A stretch of DNA of 64,000 nucleotides from Nakamurella sp. A5-74. Lineage in GTDB: Bacteria > Actinomycetota > Actinomycetes > Mycobacteriales > Nakamurellaceae. The stretch lies in NCBI RefSeq assembly GCF_040438885.1, contig NZ_CP159218.1:1798001-1862000 (forward strand), read 5' to 3'. The notes under the pieces are model-generated. The model did no database searches. It saw only the letters and a program-made list of their open reading frames with translations, and was not told the DNA's origin. Shown piece after piece: positions 34,780-43,639 of the stretch (position 1 is its first letter; each line of letters starts with the position of its first letter). Both the position numbers and the translations under genes were made by a program.

Positions 34780-34880
34780 TAGGGGTTCCCTCGACTGCGC
34801 CCGCGCCTCGTCATGTGTAGAGCCTAGAGGGCGATGCGGCCGCGGCACGCCATTGGGGGTGGACATTCGTCTCCACAAAA

Positions 34881-34896
34881 TGACGTCGCCGCGTCA
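34881..34896. promoter_or_regulatory. Dyad upstream of the SigK-like gene
   Basis: TGACG (34881-34885) and CGTCA (34892-34896) form a 5-bp inverted repeat with 6 spacer bases in the 220-base region between the decarboxylase end and the sigma start. Possible regulator site. Confidence 0.25.
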
Positions 34897-34999
34897 TCAA
34901 CGGGTCGATGTTCACCGTAGGTGTTCGAGTACCGGAAAATGCGGACGGATGCCATCGAAAGACGGACACACCAGACATCGGGTCACTCTCGGTTGTTTC

Positions 35000-36436
35000 C
35001 TACTTCACGATGCGAAAGGTCTGCAGTATCGGGTCGGCTGCATAGGCGACACGGGTGCCGCGCCGCGCCAGCGTCTGCAACCAGTGCACGATCTCCGTCG
35101 TGATCACCTCGCCGGGCATCAGGACCGGCACGCCGGGTGGATAGGGCGCAACCACCTCGGCACACACCCGGCCCGCCGCCGCTGCCGCCGGCACCGCGAT
35201 CTGATCGGCGAAGAATGCCTCCCTGGGCGTGAGCGCCTGATCGGTGTCCGGCAGCGGAGCGGCACGAACGGGCCGAGCGGCGCCGGTCGTGTGCGCGCGG
35301 ATCGACCGCTCCAGGGCACCGAGCAGGGGTTCCAGATCGGCTGCGGTGTCCACCATCGTCACGATCGGCACGAGCATGTCGCGATCGGCCAGCTCGACCG
35401 GGATCCCGTCGCGCAGCAGATCCTGCTCGACCGCGATGCCGTCCACTCCGGCGCCCGCAACGATCACCACCAGCTTCGCGGGATCGAATCGTCCGACCGG
35501 GAAATCCTCCGGACCGGGAACCTGCACCCCCGACAGCGCCCGGAGCCGGGTCCGAGCCGCACGGACGCGCTCGGCAAGCTGCCCCAGGAGCATTGCCCCA
35601 CGGGACTCCAGCAGCGCTCGAGACGCATCGATCGACGCCAGGATGGAACCCGCAGGGCTGGTGGTGTGGCACGCATCGACAGCGCGGTCCAGCCGATCGC
35701 GGTCCAGTCGGGTGGTCCGGGCGACGATGAGGCAGGCCTGACTGTAGGCGGGCAGGGTCTTGTGGGCGCTCATCACCACGGCATCGGCGCCGAGCTTGAC
35801 GGCCTGCTCCGGATAGCCTGCGGCCCAACCGAAATGGGCGCCCCGGGCCTGATCGACGATCACCGGCACCTCGCTCCGGTGCGACAGGGCGATCAAGGTG
35901 GGCAGATCGGAGGTCACTCCCAGATAGGCCGGCTCGGTGAGGAACACCGCTACCGGCGAGTGCACCTCGAGAGCATCCTGCAGGGCACCGGCTTCGACGC
36001 CGGCGGGGGTACCCCAGCGCGCGTCGGTGCTCACCGGCAACCACACCGGCGTCAGCCCGGCCAGGACCAGGCCGAGCAGCGTCGAACGGTGCGCGGTGCG
36101 GGCGACGAGGACCGTGTCGCCCGGCTTGCCGACGGCGAGCGTCATCGCCTGGTTGCCATGGGTTGAGCCGCCGGTGGAGAAGCGCGCCCAGTCGGCGCCC
36201 CAGGCGTCGGCGGCGCGTCGTTCGGCAGCAGCCAGTCGATCCGCGGAGAGCTTGACCGAATCGAGACCGCCGTACAGCGGAACATCGGAGTCGAGCAGCG
36301 CGCCGAGCGTCGCATCCAATCGGCCGGCCAGGCCCTGGTGGCCGGGGATGGTGAACGGGTGGTGAGTTCCGCGGAACCGGTGCCATCTGCTCAGCAGCTC
36401 CGCATCCAGTTCGACCGATGCTTCGTTGCTGCTCAT
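35000..36436 (-). CDS. PLP-dependent Orn/Lys/Arg decarboxylase family protein
   Basis: 478 residues from ATG 36436. The fold-type I core is visible: FSTGGSTHGNQAM, 'TEPAYLGVTSDLPTL', VIVDQARGAHFGW and the PLP lysine in SAHKTLPAYSQ, with a C-terminal part containing 'APYPPGVPVLMPGE'. At about 480 residues it is the short form lacking the N-terminal wing domain. It makes a diamine from a basic amino acid, although some actinobacterial members are uncharacterised. The hydrophilic gene at 36542 diverges from it. Confidence 0.83.
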   Translation of the reverse strand: MSSNEASVELDAELLSRWHRFRGTHHPFTIPGHQGLAGRLDATLGALLDSDVPLYGGLDSVKLSADRLAAAERRAADAWGADWARFSTGGSTHGNQAMTLAVGKPGDTVLVARTAHRSTLLGLVLAGLTPVWLPVSTDARWGTPAGVEAGALQDALEVHSPVAVFLTEPAYLGVTSDLPTLIALSHRSEVPVIVDQARGAHFGWAAGYPEQAVKLGADAVVMSAHKTLPAYSQACLIVARTTRLDRDRLDRAVDACHTTSPAGSILASIDASRALLESRGAMLLGQLAERVRAARTRLRALSGVQVPGPEDFPVGRFDPAKLVVIVAGAGVDGIAVEQDLLRDGIPVELADRDMLVPIVTMVDTAADLEPLLGALERSIRAHTTGAARPVRAAPLPDTDQALTPREAFFADQIAVPAAAAAGRVCAEVVAPYPPGVPVLMPGEVITTEIVHWLQTLARRGTRVAYAADPILQTFRIVK

Positions 36437-36541
36437 CCGATCATGGTGCACCACGGTCGGTGTCGGGCAGCGGGCGCCGCACCTTCCGTGATGCACTGGA
36501 GGCCGCACGGCGGCGCGTCGATGCGCAGCAGGGAGGGCGAG

Positions 36542-37435
36542 ATGGACGGCACCCACGAGGAGTCGGCCGGGCAGGCCGGGACCCTGTCCGGCGTCCTCAC
36601 CCGGGCTCAGTTGGGTGAGCTGTACACCGGCCCACCCGCTGAGTTCGTCGTCCGCCGGAAGAATCTCGTGGCAGCCGTGCGCGCCGCGGGAGACAAGGAG
36701 GCGGCGCGAGCTGTTGCGGCGCTGCGCAAACCGACCACCCCCGCCTGGGTCGTCAACCTGCTGGCCGAGGACGGCCGGACGGCTCCGGAGCTGCTGGAGC
36801 TCGCCGCCGAGATCGCCGCCGCGGTGACCGCAGGGGAGCGTGCGGAGCTGCGCACACTCGCTGCGGCGCAGCGGATCCTGGTGATCGACGTGCTGGAACG
36901 CGCGGCCGAGCTCGCGGCTGCGTCCGGGACGACGATCCCGCCCGCCGCCGCAGAAGTCGTGGAGGCAGCCGTGCGAGGAGTCCTGACCGACCCCTCGACA
37001 GCCGAGCAGCTGTTCACCGGGGTGCTGGTCGAGCTTCCCGATCCGGACGATGCCGAAAGCCTCCCCGAACTGGCTATCCGTTCCCACTCGCCCCAGCAGC
37101 AGGGGGCACCGGCTGCGCCGCGGAAGAACACCCGTTCAGCGCCGGACCGCGCGTCCGCGGCTCCCGCACCTGCATCGGCACCGGCGACGGAACGGAAGCG
37201 TCACTTGCGTGCGGTGCGGGACGCGAGCGCCGCCGTCCGGACCGCGGAACGTGCTCGCGCCCGGTCGGCGGACTCGGTGAGTGATCTGCAGGACGAGCGT
37301 GACCGGCTCGGTCGCGCGCTGGAGGACCTCGAGCGTCGACTCACCGGCGCTCGGGACGATCTGCACGCTGCCGAGGCGGAGGTGTCGCGCGCTGAGCAGG
37401 CCCACCGGCAGGTCGAGGCATCCGAGGACCGGTGA
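36542..37435 (+). CDS. Hypothetical Ala-rich protein with C-terminal coiled coil
   Basis: 297 residues from ATG 36542, preceded by GGGAGGGC. The N-terminal half is helical ('VRRKNLVAAVRAAGDKEAAR' and 'LRKPTTPAWVVNLLAEDGR'), a Pro/Ala-rich linker follows around 190-225, then a charged coiled coil ('LQDERDRLGRALEDLERRLT'). No signal or membrane segment. Related unnamed proteins occur in actinobacteria; function unknown. Confidence 0.68.
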   Translation: MDGTHEESAGQAGTLSGVLTRAQLGELYTGPPAEFVVRRKNLVAAVRAAGDKEAARAVAALRKPTTPAWVVNLLAEDGRTAPELLELAAEIAAAVTAGERAELRTLAAAQRILVIDVLERAAELAAASGTTIPPAAAEVVEAAVRGVLTDPSTAEQLFTGVLVELPDPDDAESLPELAIRSHSPQQQGAPAAPRKNTRSAPDRASAAPAPASAPATERKRHLRAVRDASAAVRTAERARARSADSVSDLQDERDRLGRALEDLERRLTGARDDLHAAEAEVSRAEQAHRQVEASEDR

Positions 37436-37522
37436 AGTCGGGCCGGTCACTGCACCAGGCTGCGTACCCCGGCGATCGAGTGGAACACCCGCGCGGGCAG
37501 AACCCGGTTCAGGGAACCCGAC

Positions 37523-38587
37523 TCAGGGGGCAGGAGCGAACCGAATCACGCGGTCCGCGCCGTCGTTGTTGCTGGTGGTGATCCAGAGCGATCCGTCGGT
37601 GCGGCCCATCACGGCGCGGATCCGACCGAAGGTTCCCTGCACGATGCTCTGCCGGCTGACGACCCGGTTGTCGACGATCTTCATCTTCCACAGCCGCGTG
37701 CCGCGCAGGGCGCCGACGTAGTACGTCCTCGCGCTGCCGGATCCGACCGAGCTGATGCCGGACGGCGAGGCCTCCGACGTCAGCCAGGTCTGGATCGGGT
37801 TGGTGTACCTGGGGTCGGTGCAGCGACCCTCGCAGCTCGGCCAGCCGTAGTTCAGGCCACCCGACCGGATCCAGTTCACCTCGTCCTGGTCGTTCTGACC
37901 CAGCTCGGTCGCGTAGACCGTCCTGCCGTCGGGCGCCGGAGTGAGGCCCTGGACGTTGCGGTGGCCCATCGTGAAGACCTTCCCCCAACGGTTTCCGGCC
38001 GAAGGCGTGCCGTCGTACCGCACCCGGAGCACTTTTCCGTTGAGCGACGAGGAGTACTGCGGCAGGGTCGTGTCGCCGGCGTCACCGGTGCCGATGTAGA
38101 GGTCGTTGCCCATCACCAACAGTCCGCCGCCGTTGTGGTTGCCGGCTTTGCGGATGGTGGTGACGATCGGCCGGGGTGCAGCAGTGCTGCCGGCGAGCAT
38201 CATGGCGACCCGGTTGTCGTGTGCCGTCGTGTAGTAGACGAAGTACCGCCGGTCCTTCGGAAACCCTTGGGAGAGAGCGATTCCGAGCAGGCCACCCTCG
38301 CCGGAGGCGACCACGCCCGGTACCGTTGTGTAGAGCTGTTTGGGTGTTCCGGGCTTCACGCGGTAGATCCGCCCGGTGTTCCGCTCGGTGACCAGAGCGG
38401 CTCCGTCGGCGAGCGGGACCATGGCCCAGGGCACCTGGAGACCGGTCGCTACGTCCGACGAAGCTGCGGCGAGCACCGCGCTGGTGGCACGGGCCGGATC
38501 AGTTGCCGCAGCAGACGATCCGACGGTCACCGTGGTGCTCATCAGGACGGCGGCGGCGACGGCTGCAAGACGGGGGAGTGACGGCAT
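37523..38587 (-). CDS. Secreted PQQ-dependent sugar dehydrogenase-like beta-propeller protein
   Basis: 354 residues, ATG with GGAGG upstream. Signal peptide about 1-30. The propeller carries the soluble glucose dehydrogenase landmarks: GGGLLVMGNDLYIGTGDAGD, GHRNVQGLTPAPDG, 'YATELGQNDQDEVNWI' and GGLNYGWPSCEG. PQQ dependence is the family rule, but actinobacteria often lack PQQ synthesis, so the cofactor may be taken up or different. Confidence 0.85.
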   Translation of the reverse strand: MPSLPRLAAVAAAVLMSTTVTVGSSAAATDPARATSAVLAAASSDVATGLQVPWAMVPLADGAALVTERNTGRIYRVKPGTPKQLYTTVPGVVASGEGGLLGIALSQGFPKDRRYFVYYTTAHDNRVAMMLAGSTAAPRPIVTTIRKAGNHNGGGLLVMGNDLYIGTGDAGDTTLPQYSSSLNGKVLRVRYDGTPSAGNRWGKVFTMGHRNVQGLTPAPDGRTVYATELGQNDQDEVNWIRSGGLNYGWPSCEGRCTDPRYTNPIQTWLTSEASPSGISSVGSGSARTYYVGALRGTRLWKMKIVDNRVVSRQSIVQGTFGRIRAVMGRTDGSLWITTSNNDGADRVIRFAPAP

Positions 38588-38758
38588 CGTTGACCTCCAG
38601 CAGGTTCGGTCCTGGTGACGCTACGTCATCGCGCGGTGATCGGTCTACGGGCTCGAGGCGGCTTGTGCAACCGGATCCCGGCACGCGGGACGAACCGTTG
38701 CGACCCTCCGCGTCCGGCCCGTGATCCACTGACCCGATCCGCAACAGCAGGGGGGATC

Positions 38759-38964
38759 GTGAGGATTCGACCACTGTCGACCGGACGCCGGGCGGCCCGG
38801 CGGGGGATCGGTCCGGCCGGACACGCGCTGGTAGCGAGCGGGATCGTGCTGTCGGGCTCGGCGTGCGCCGACACTGGATCGTGCTGGACACCGAGGACCT
38901 GCACGGGACGCTGTACCTCGACAACCCGCCCGGCTCCGGCTCCGGGTGGCAGTGGAACTACTGA
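38759..38964 (+). pseudogene. Possible small lipoprotein gene broken by a frameshift
   Basis: From GTG 38759 a basic start and hydrophobic run end in 'ASGIVLSGSAC', like a lipobox. In the next frame, from about 38863, comes 'HWIVLDTEDLHGTLYLDNPP' and a stop at 38962. Joining them would give a lipoprotein of about 65 residues. Weak: the 33-residue piece could be chance. Confidence 0.22.
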
Positions 38965-39569
38965 CCCTCGGTCGGGGTGCGCCGGCTCGACGTCGATTCC
39001 GCCGGTCGTTTCTTCTTGGGCTTCGAACGATCGCCTGAACGTCCCTTGTCGGCTGCGGGCGCGATGACCTGCGCGGTGCGCAGAGCCTCGGTCAGTTCAG
39101 CCAGATCGCCACGGAGCCGGTCCATCTCGCTGCGCAGGTAGTCGCGGGTGGTGACGTCGCCGACCTTCATCCGCAGCGCCGCCAGTTCGCGGGCCAGGTA
39201 CTCGGTGTCCGCTTTCGTCTGGGCGGCGCGCGCCCGGTCCTCGTCCATCGAGATCCGGTCGCGGTGGTCCTGTCGGTTCTGTGCCAGCAGGATCAGTGGC
39301 GCAGCGTAGGAGGCCTGCAGGCTCAGCGCCAGGGTCATGAACTGGAACGGGTACGGATCGAAGCGCAGGTCGGTGGGCACGCTGATGTTCCAGACGAACC
39401 ACGCGATGACGAAGACCGACATCTGCAGGATGAACTTCGACGTGCCCATGTACCGGGCCGTGCTCTCGGAGAATCGACCGAAACTGTCGCCGTTGATGCC
39501 GAGTCTGGGAACGAACGACGTCTTGACGTACGGGTCGCTCAGCGAGTTGCGCGATGTCGGCTTGGTCAT
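38958..39569 (-). CDS. DUF1003 membrane protein
   Basis: 203 residues. Two membrane segments ('ILQMSVFVIAWFVWNISV' and 'FQFMTLALSLQASYAAPLIL') match DUF1003, including 'DPYPFQFMTLALSLQASYAA' and 'NRQDHRDR'. A C-terminal coiled coil ('MDRLRGDLAELTEALR') and a basic tail follow. In many actinobacteria this gene follows a soluble MgtE-like gene, as here (139 bases upstream on the same strand), suggesting a linked role in magnesium transport or membrane stress. Confidence 0.88.
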   Translation of the reverse strand: MTKPTSRNSLSDPYVKTSFVPRLGINGDSFGRFSESTARYMGTSKFILQMSVFVIAWFVWNISVPTDLRFDPYPFQFMTLALSLQASYAAPLILLAQNRQDHRDRISMDEDRARAAQTKADTEYLARELAALRMKVGDVTTRDYLRSEMDRLRGDLAELTEALRTAQVIAPAADKGRSGDRSKPKKKRPAESTSSRRTPTEGQ

Positions 39570-39581
39570 GATTCCCCCTCG

Positions 39582-39631
39582 GGGCGGCTGGGCGGGTAGG
39601 AGACGCGGGCGGCTGGGCGGGCAGGAGATGC
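39582..39631 (-). repeat. Two tandem 25-base repeats between the MgtE-like and DUF1003 genes
   Basis: The unit beginning GGGCGGCTGGGCGGG occurs at 39582-39606 and again at 39607-39631 with two mismatches. It lies immediately upstream of the DUF1003 start. Confidence 0.7.
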
Positions 39632-39708
39632 GGGCGGGGATGCGGGGCGAGTGGGCGTGCAGCGTGATCCGGTACTGCGCGACGTGGCAGTGATGCAGGA
39701 GAAGCGGG

Positions 39709-41001
39709 TCAGTGTTGCTCGGTCAGCGATGCGTCGTCCTCGCTGAGCATGTCGTTCAGCCCCTGTTCGCGCCAGTTGTCCGGGAGCAGGTGGTCGAGCA
39801 CGTCGTCGACAGTGACGGCGCCGAGCAGGTGGTCCGCATCGTCCAGGACGGGTGCGCAGACGAGGTTGTAGGTGGCGAAGAACCGGGTGATCTCGGCGAG
39901 CGACGCTTCGGCCGAGAGTCGGGCCATGTCGGTGTCCAGCACGCCGGCCACCAGTTCGAACGGGGGTTCGCGGAGCAGCCGCTGGGTGTGCACGCACCCC
40001 AAATACCGTCCGGTGGGTGTCGACTGGGGTGCTCGCACCACGAACACCATCGAGGACAGAGCGGGAGTGTGTTCGGGAGACCTGATGCGCGCCAACGCTT
40101 CTGCGACGGTGGCATCGGGAGTCAGGATGATCGGCTCCGGCGTCATCAGACCGCCGGCCGTGTGCGAGGAGTACTGCATCAGGCGGCGGACGGGCGCCGA
40201 TTCCTCCGGCTCCATCAGCTCCAGCAACCGAGCCTGCACCCGGGGTGCCAGCTCGAAGAGCAGGTCGGCGGCGTCATCCGGGTTCATCGCCTCCAGGATG
40301 TCGGCGGCGCGATCCTCGTCGAGATGGGTCAACAGGTCCTTCTGGTCGTCCTCGGGCAGCTCCTCCAGGACGTCGGCGAGCCGCTCGTCCGGAAGGGCAT
40401 CGGCCAGCTCGTACCGCCGGGCCGGGGGCATCTCGCGCAACGCCGTCGCGGCGTCCGCCGCCCGCAGGCCCTCGAAGTTGAGCAGCATCTCCTGGGTTCC
40501 GATGTTGCCGCCGGCGAGCAGGGTGGTGACCTCGTTGCCGCGGACGTCCGCCCACCCGACGACCTGCACAGCGGCCCGGCGGGCGAGGCGCCCTCGTTCG
40601 CGCAGGGCGAGTCGGGTGATGCCCCAATCGCGGGTGCGGCTCTGTTCCATCGCCGCGTCGACGATCATCACTGCGTCCTGGGTGGTGGCGACCCGCACCT
40701 TCGCTCCCACCAACTGGCCCTGGACCAGCAGCTCGATGGGGCGTTGCTCGAAGGCACGGATGCTGACCTGGGCCGTCGACAGGGTGATGGCATGCGTCTC
40801 GATGGTCGAGACCCGGCCCATCGGGACGAAGATCCGCCGGCGAGTGGGTAGCTCCACCACGATCCCCAGTACTCGTGGCGGCTGCCGGTCGACCCGCAGT
40901 GCGACCACCACGTCGCGCATCCGGCCGATCGACTCGCCACCGGGACCGAGCACCGGTAGCCCGGTGAGGCGCGCGACGAAGACGCGGGGGGTGGGGGCCA
41001 T
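39709..41001 (-). CDS. Soluble MgtE-like protein with MgtE N-domain and CBS pair
   Basis: 430 residues. An N-terminal PRC-barrel-like part (about 1-110: LTGLPVLGPGGESIGRMRDV) precedes the MgtE intracellular domain (180-290: MPPARRYELADALPDERLAD, 'DRAADILEAMNPDDAADLLF') and two CBS motifs (TAGGLMTPEPIILTPDATVA and 'CAPVLDDADHLLGAVTVDDV'). There is no membrane domain, unlike the channel MgtE. It probably senses magnesium or nucleotides for a partner, likely the adjacent DUF1003 protein. Confidence 0.86.
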   Translation of the reverse strand: MAPTPRVFVARLTGLPVLGPGGESIGRMRDVVVALRVDRQPPRVLGIVVELPTRRRIFVPMGRVSTIETHAITLSTAQVSIRAFEQRPIELLVQGQLVGAKVRVATTQDAVMIVDAAMEQSRTRDWGITRLALRERGRLARRAAVQVVGWADVRGNEVTTLLAGGNIGTQEMLLNFEGLRAADAATALREMPPARRYELADALPDERLADVLEELPEDDQKDLLTHLDEDRAADILEAMNPDDAADLLFELAPRVQARLLELMEPEESAPVRRLMQYSSHTAGGLMTPEPIILTPDATVAEALARIRSPEHTPALSSMVFVVRAPQSTPTGRYLGCVHTQRLLREPPFELVAGVLDTDMARLSAEASLAEITRFFATYNLVCAPVLDDADHLLGAVTVDDVLDHLLPDNWREQGLNDMLSEDDASLTEQH

Positions 41002-41137
41002 ACGACCAGCGTATGACCAGCGGGCTCAGGAAAAATGCGTAGGGTGGCGTGGGCTGGGAGCCGGTGGGGACCGCGATGGTTCGCACTCGGCTGTCCCGGC
41101 CCGACCTGACCGTCCGTCCCGGAGGATTGAACTGCTC

Positions 41138-42232
41138 ATGCGCGTCCGCGCCGCCGCACTCGCCGGCTCCGTTGCCCTTGCCGTTCTGCTCGCCGGATGT
41201 GGGGGCGGCGACTCCGGGTCTCCGGCCACCAGCGGCGACGCCACCAGCTCCGGTTCGTCCACCTCGGGTTCGGCCTCCTCATCAGACGGGTCCTCGTCGC
41301 CGTCGTCCTCGGCAGCGGCCCCGAACCCAGGTCCCGAGGTTCCCCCCGCGACCACGATCGCGCCGGCGGTCGCGAAGGACCTGATGCCGACCGCCACCGG
41401 TGGGTTCGGTGACAAGCCCGTGATCACCTTCCCGAAGACTCCTGCGCCCAACTCCTTGCAGCGGGAGATCCTCACCGAGGGCACCGGCGCCGTCGTCAAG
41501 TCCGGCGATTTCCTGTCCGCCAGCTACCTCGGTGTGGTGTGGGGTGCGGACAAGGCCTTCGACAACTCCTACGACCGCAAGGCCCCCAGCACCTTCCAGA
41601 TCGGCGCCGGGAAGGTCGTGCCCGGTTGGGACACCACCCTGGTCGGGCTGAAGATCGGCAGCCGCGTGCTGATCAGCCTGCCGCCTGCTGATGGCTACGG
41701 CTCGACCGGCAACAGCGGCGCCGGGATCAAGGGCACCGACACCATCGTCTTCGTCGTCGACATCGTCGACACCATCCCGTCCGACCGCGGAGGGGAGGTC
41801 GACGCCAAGCCCGTGCCGACCCTTCCGACGGGGATTCCGCAGGTGGCGGGCAAGCTCGGCGAGCGGCCGACCATCACCATCCCGAAGGGCCAGGCGGCAC
41901 CGACCACGGCCAGGGCCATCGTGTTGGCCACCGGTACCGGCCCGAAGCTGATCGCCGGCGAGAACATGCTGGCCCAGTACGAGCTGGTGACCTGGGACGG
42001 CACCCAGAAGCAGGGCACCTGGCCGGTCGCCAACGCCACCACGCCCGACGAGGAGTCCCGCACCGGGCTGCAGTCGATCCCGCTGCAGGCGGGCAGCCCG
42101 TTCGAGAAGCTGGTTGGCTTGAACATCGGTAGCCGCGTTCTGCTGCTGGTCCCGGCGACCGCCGACTCCACCGGCAGCGGAGGCGGGACCCCCGCGCTGG
42201 CCGCGGTCGTCGACATCGTCGCCAAGGGCTGA
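41138..42232 (+). CDS. Lipoprotein FKBP-type peptidyl-prolyl isomerase with two FKBP-like domains
   Basis: 364 residues. Lipobox VLLAG-C21, a Ser-rich linker (25-65), then a FKBP domain with VKSGDFLSASYLGVVWGADK, FDNSYDR, 'FQIGAGKVVPGWDTTLVGLK' and LLISLPPADGYGS-type residues. A second, diverged FKBP-like domain follows (about 240-360, ending 'LNIGSRVLLLVPATADSTG'), with weaker active-site residues. Probably assists folding of exported proteins. GGAGG is 12 bases before the ATG. Confidence 0.88.
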   Translation: MRVRAAALAGSVALAVLLAGCGGGDSGSPATSGDATSSGSSTSGSASSSDGSSSPSSSAAAPNPGPEVPPATTIAPAVAKDLMPTATGGFGDKPVITFPKTPAPNSLQREILTEGTGAVVKSGDFLSASYLGVVWGADKAFDNSYDRKAPSTFQIGAGKVVPGWDTTLVGLKIGSRVLISLPPADGYGSTGNSGAGIKGTDTIVFVVDIVDTIPSDRGGEVDAKPVPTLPTGIPQVAGKLGERPTITIPKGQAAPTTARAIVLATGTGPKLIAGENMLAQYELVTWDGTQKQGTWPVANATTPDEESRTGLQSIPLQAGSPFEKLVGLNIGSRVLLLVPATADSTGSGGGTPALAAVVDIVAKG

Positions 42233-42250
42233 TCAACCGTCCGTCACGTG

Positions 42251-42284
42251 CCGTGCCCCCGTCAGCATCGCGGCGGGGGCACGG
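42251..42284. terminator. Bidirectional terminator between FKBP and the convergent membrane-protein gene
   Basis: CCGTGCCCCCG (42251-42261) pairs perfectly with CGGGGGCACGG (42274-42284). It ends right at the stop codon of the minus-strand gene, so it serves both convergent genes. Confidence 0.75.
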
Positions 42285-42899
42285 TCATGCCCGGGCCCGT
42301 GCCAGCCGACACGTGAGGACGGCCAGCACCGCTCCGATGAGGATCGTCACCAGCCCACCGGGTACCGCGACTATCTTCCGGCTGTTGGCGAGCGTGGCGA
42401 AGCCGAGCAAGCACCCGATCGCCAAACACCAGCAGAACACCTCGGTGACGGTGACGAGCGCCCGCGGCCGTGACTGCGGAGCGGAGCCGCCGGCAAGGGA
42501 GACGGAGAGGATCAACACGACGCAGATCAGCACCATGACGATGGGGATGTACCAGCCGGGACCGGTGTCCCAGGAACCATCGGAGTCCAGTAGATCGGGT
42601 TCGTACTCCGGGTCCAGCACCTGGAACAACGTCAGCGACCTGTCGTCCCCCGACACCGGGATGAACACCTTCATCAAGAGGCCGATGAACATCAGCAGGG
42701 CAGCGAGTGTGGCTCCAGCACCCAGCATCAGCTCGATCCCGGCGCCCCGGACGTCGCCCTGGGCGTTCACCCGCGCTTCCAGTCGGCGGATCTCCTTACG
42801 GTCCGACGCCAGCTGCTGACGCAGTGCGACGAGATCATTCGATCCTGGTCCGTCGCTGGTCGCCTCGGATTCTGGTGGGGGTGGGGTCTGGTCGGTCAC
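42285..42899 (-). CDS. Hypothetical four-helix membrane protein
   Basis: 204 residues from a GTG at 42899. N-terminal soluble part with a short coiled coil ('LVALRQQLASDRKEIRRLEA'), then four membrane segments (about 57-80, 115-137, 150-172, 178-198). Cys pair in 'FCWCLAIGCLLGF'. No family recognised. Divergent from the MauE-like gene. Confidence 0.62.
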   Translation of the reverse strand: MTDQTPPPPESEATSDGPGSNDLVALRQQLASDRKEIRRLEARVNAQGDVRGAGIELMLGAGATLAALLMFIGLLMKVFIPVSGDDRSLTLFQVLDPEYEPDLLDSDGSWDTGPGWYIPIVMVLICVVLILSVSLAGGSAPQSRPRALVTVTEVFCWCLAIGCLLGFATLANSRKIVAVPGGLVTILIGAVLAVLTCRLARARA

Positions 42900-42962
42900 G
42901 GGTGATCCGGCCTCTCTGGTGGTGTCGCGGGGGAGTCCGGGTGGATTCGTTACCGTTGGAGC

Positions 42963-43520
42963 ATGCAACACCCTGTCCGTTCCCGGTTGCTGTTCGACCT
43001 GATCGGCACTGCAGCCAGGCTCGGCCTGACGGCCGTCTGGTTCCTCTCCGGTTTCGCGAAGGCCGCAGACCCGCGTCAGACGTTGGTCGCTGTGCAGGGA
43101 TACCAGGTGCTGCCGGACGGCCTGGCGCGGTCGGTCGCCGCGGTACTGCCGTACCTCGAGATCGCGCTCGGGCTGTTGCTGCTGCTCGGGATGGTGACCC
43201 GGTATGCCGCGCTGGCCAGTGGTCTGCTGCTGCTGGTGTTCATCGCTGGGGTGATCTCGGCCGCGGCCCGCGGGCTGAGCATCGACTGCGGGTGCTTCGG
43301 TGGTGGCGGCCAGGTATCCGCTGGTGCCACTGCTTACACCGCAGAGATCTTGCGCGACACCGGTTTCCTGGTGCTCGCTGTCTGGCTCGTGATCCGGCCA
43401 CGAACCTGGCTGTCGATCGACGCGCTGGCCCGCCGGAACCAGGACTTCGATGACGTCGAAGACGAGCAGGACGTGGACGACACCAGCTTCAGCCACGGTG
43501 TCCGGCGGTCCGGCCGCTGA
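42963..43520 (+). CDS. MauE/DoxX-like membrane protein
   Basis: 185 residues, four membrane helices. 'GLTAVWFLSGFAKAADPRQT' and the redox motif 'IDCGCFGGG' match the MauE/DoxX group, which handles thiol or electron transfer to periplasmic oxidoreductases. An acidic tail follows the last helix. The next gene is a DsbA-like protein, so the two likely form a membrane thiol-oxidation or thiol-reduction pair. Confidence 0.8.
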   Translation: MQHPVRSRLLFDLIGTAARLGLTAVWFLSGFAKAADPRQTLVAVQGYQVLPDGLARSVAAVLPYLEIALGLLLLLGMVTRYAALASGLLLLVFIAGVISAAARGLSIDCGCFGGGGQVSAGATAYTAEILRDTGFLVLAVWLVIRPRTWLSIDALARRNQDFDDVEDEQDVDDTSFSHGVRRSGR

Positions 43521-43639
43521 CAGTTCGTGCGCGTCGTCACCCTGGCCCGCAGTCCGCCGAGCGCGCTGCGGCGAAACGCCCAGGCATAGTGGAGGGGATG
43601 CCGCTCCGGCATCGCACCCCGCACCAGGAGGACGAGCAC

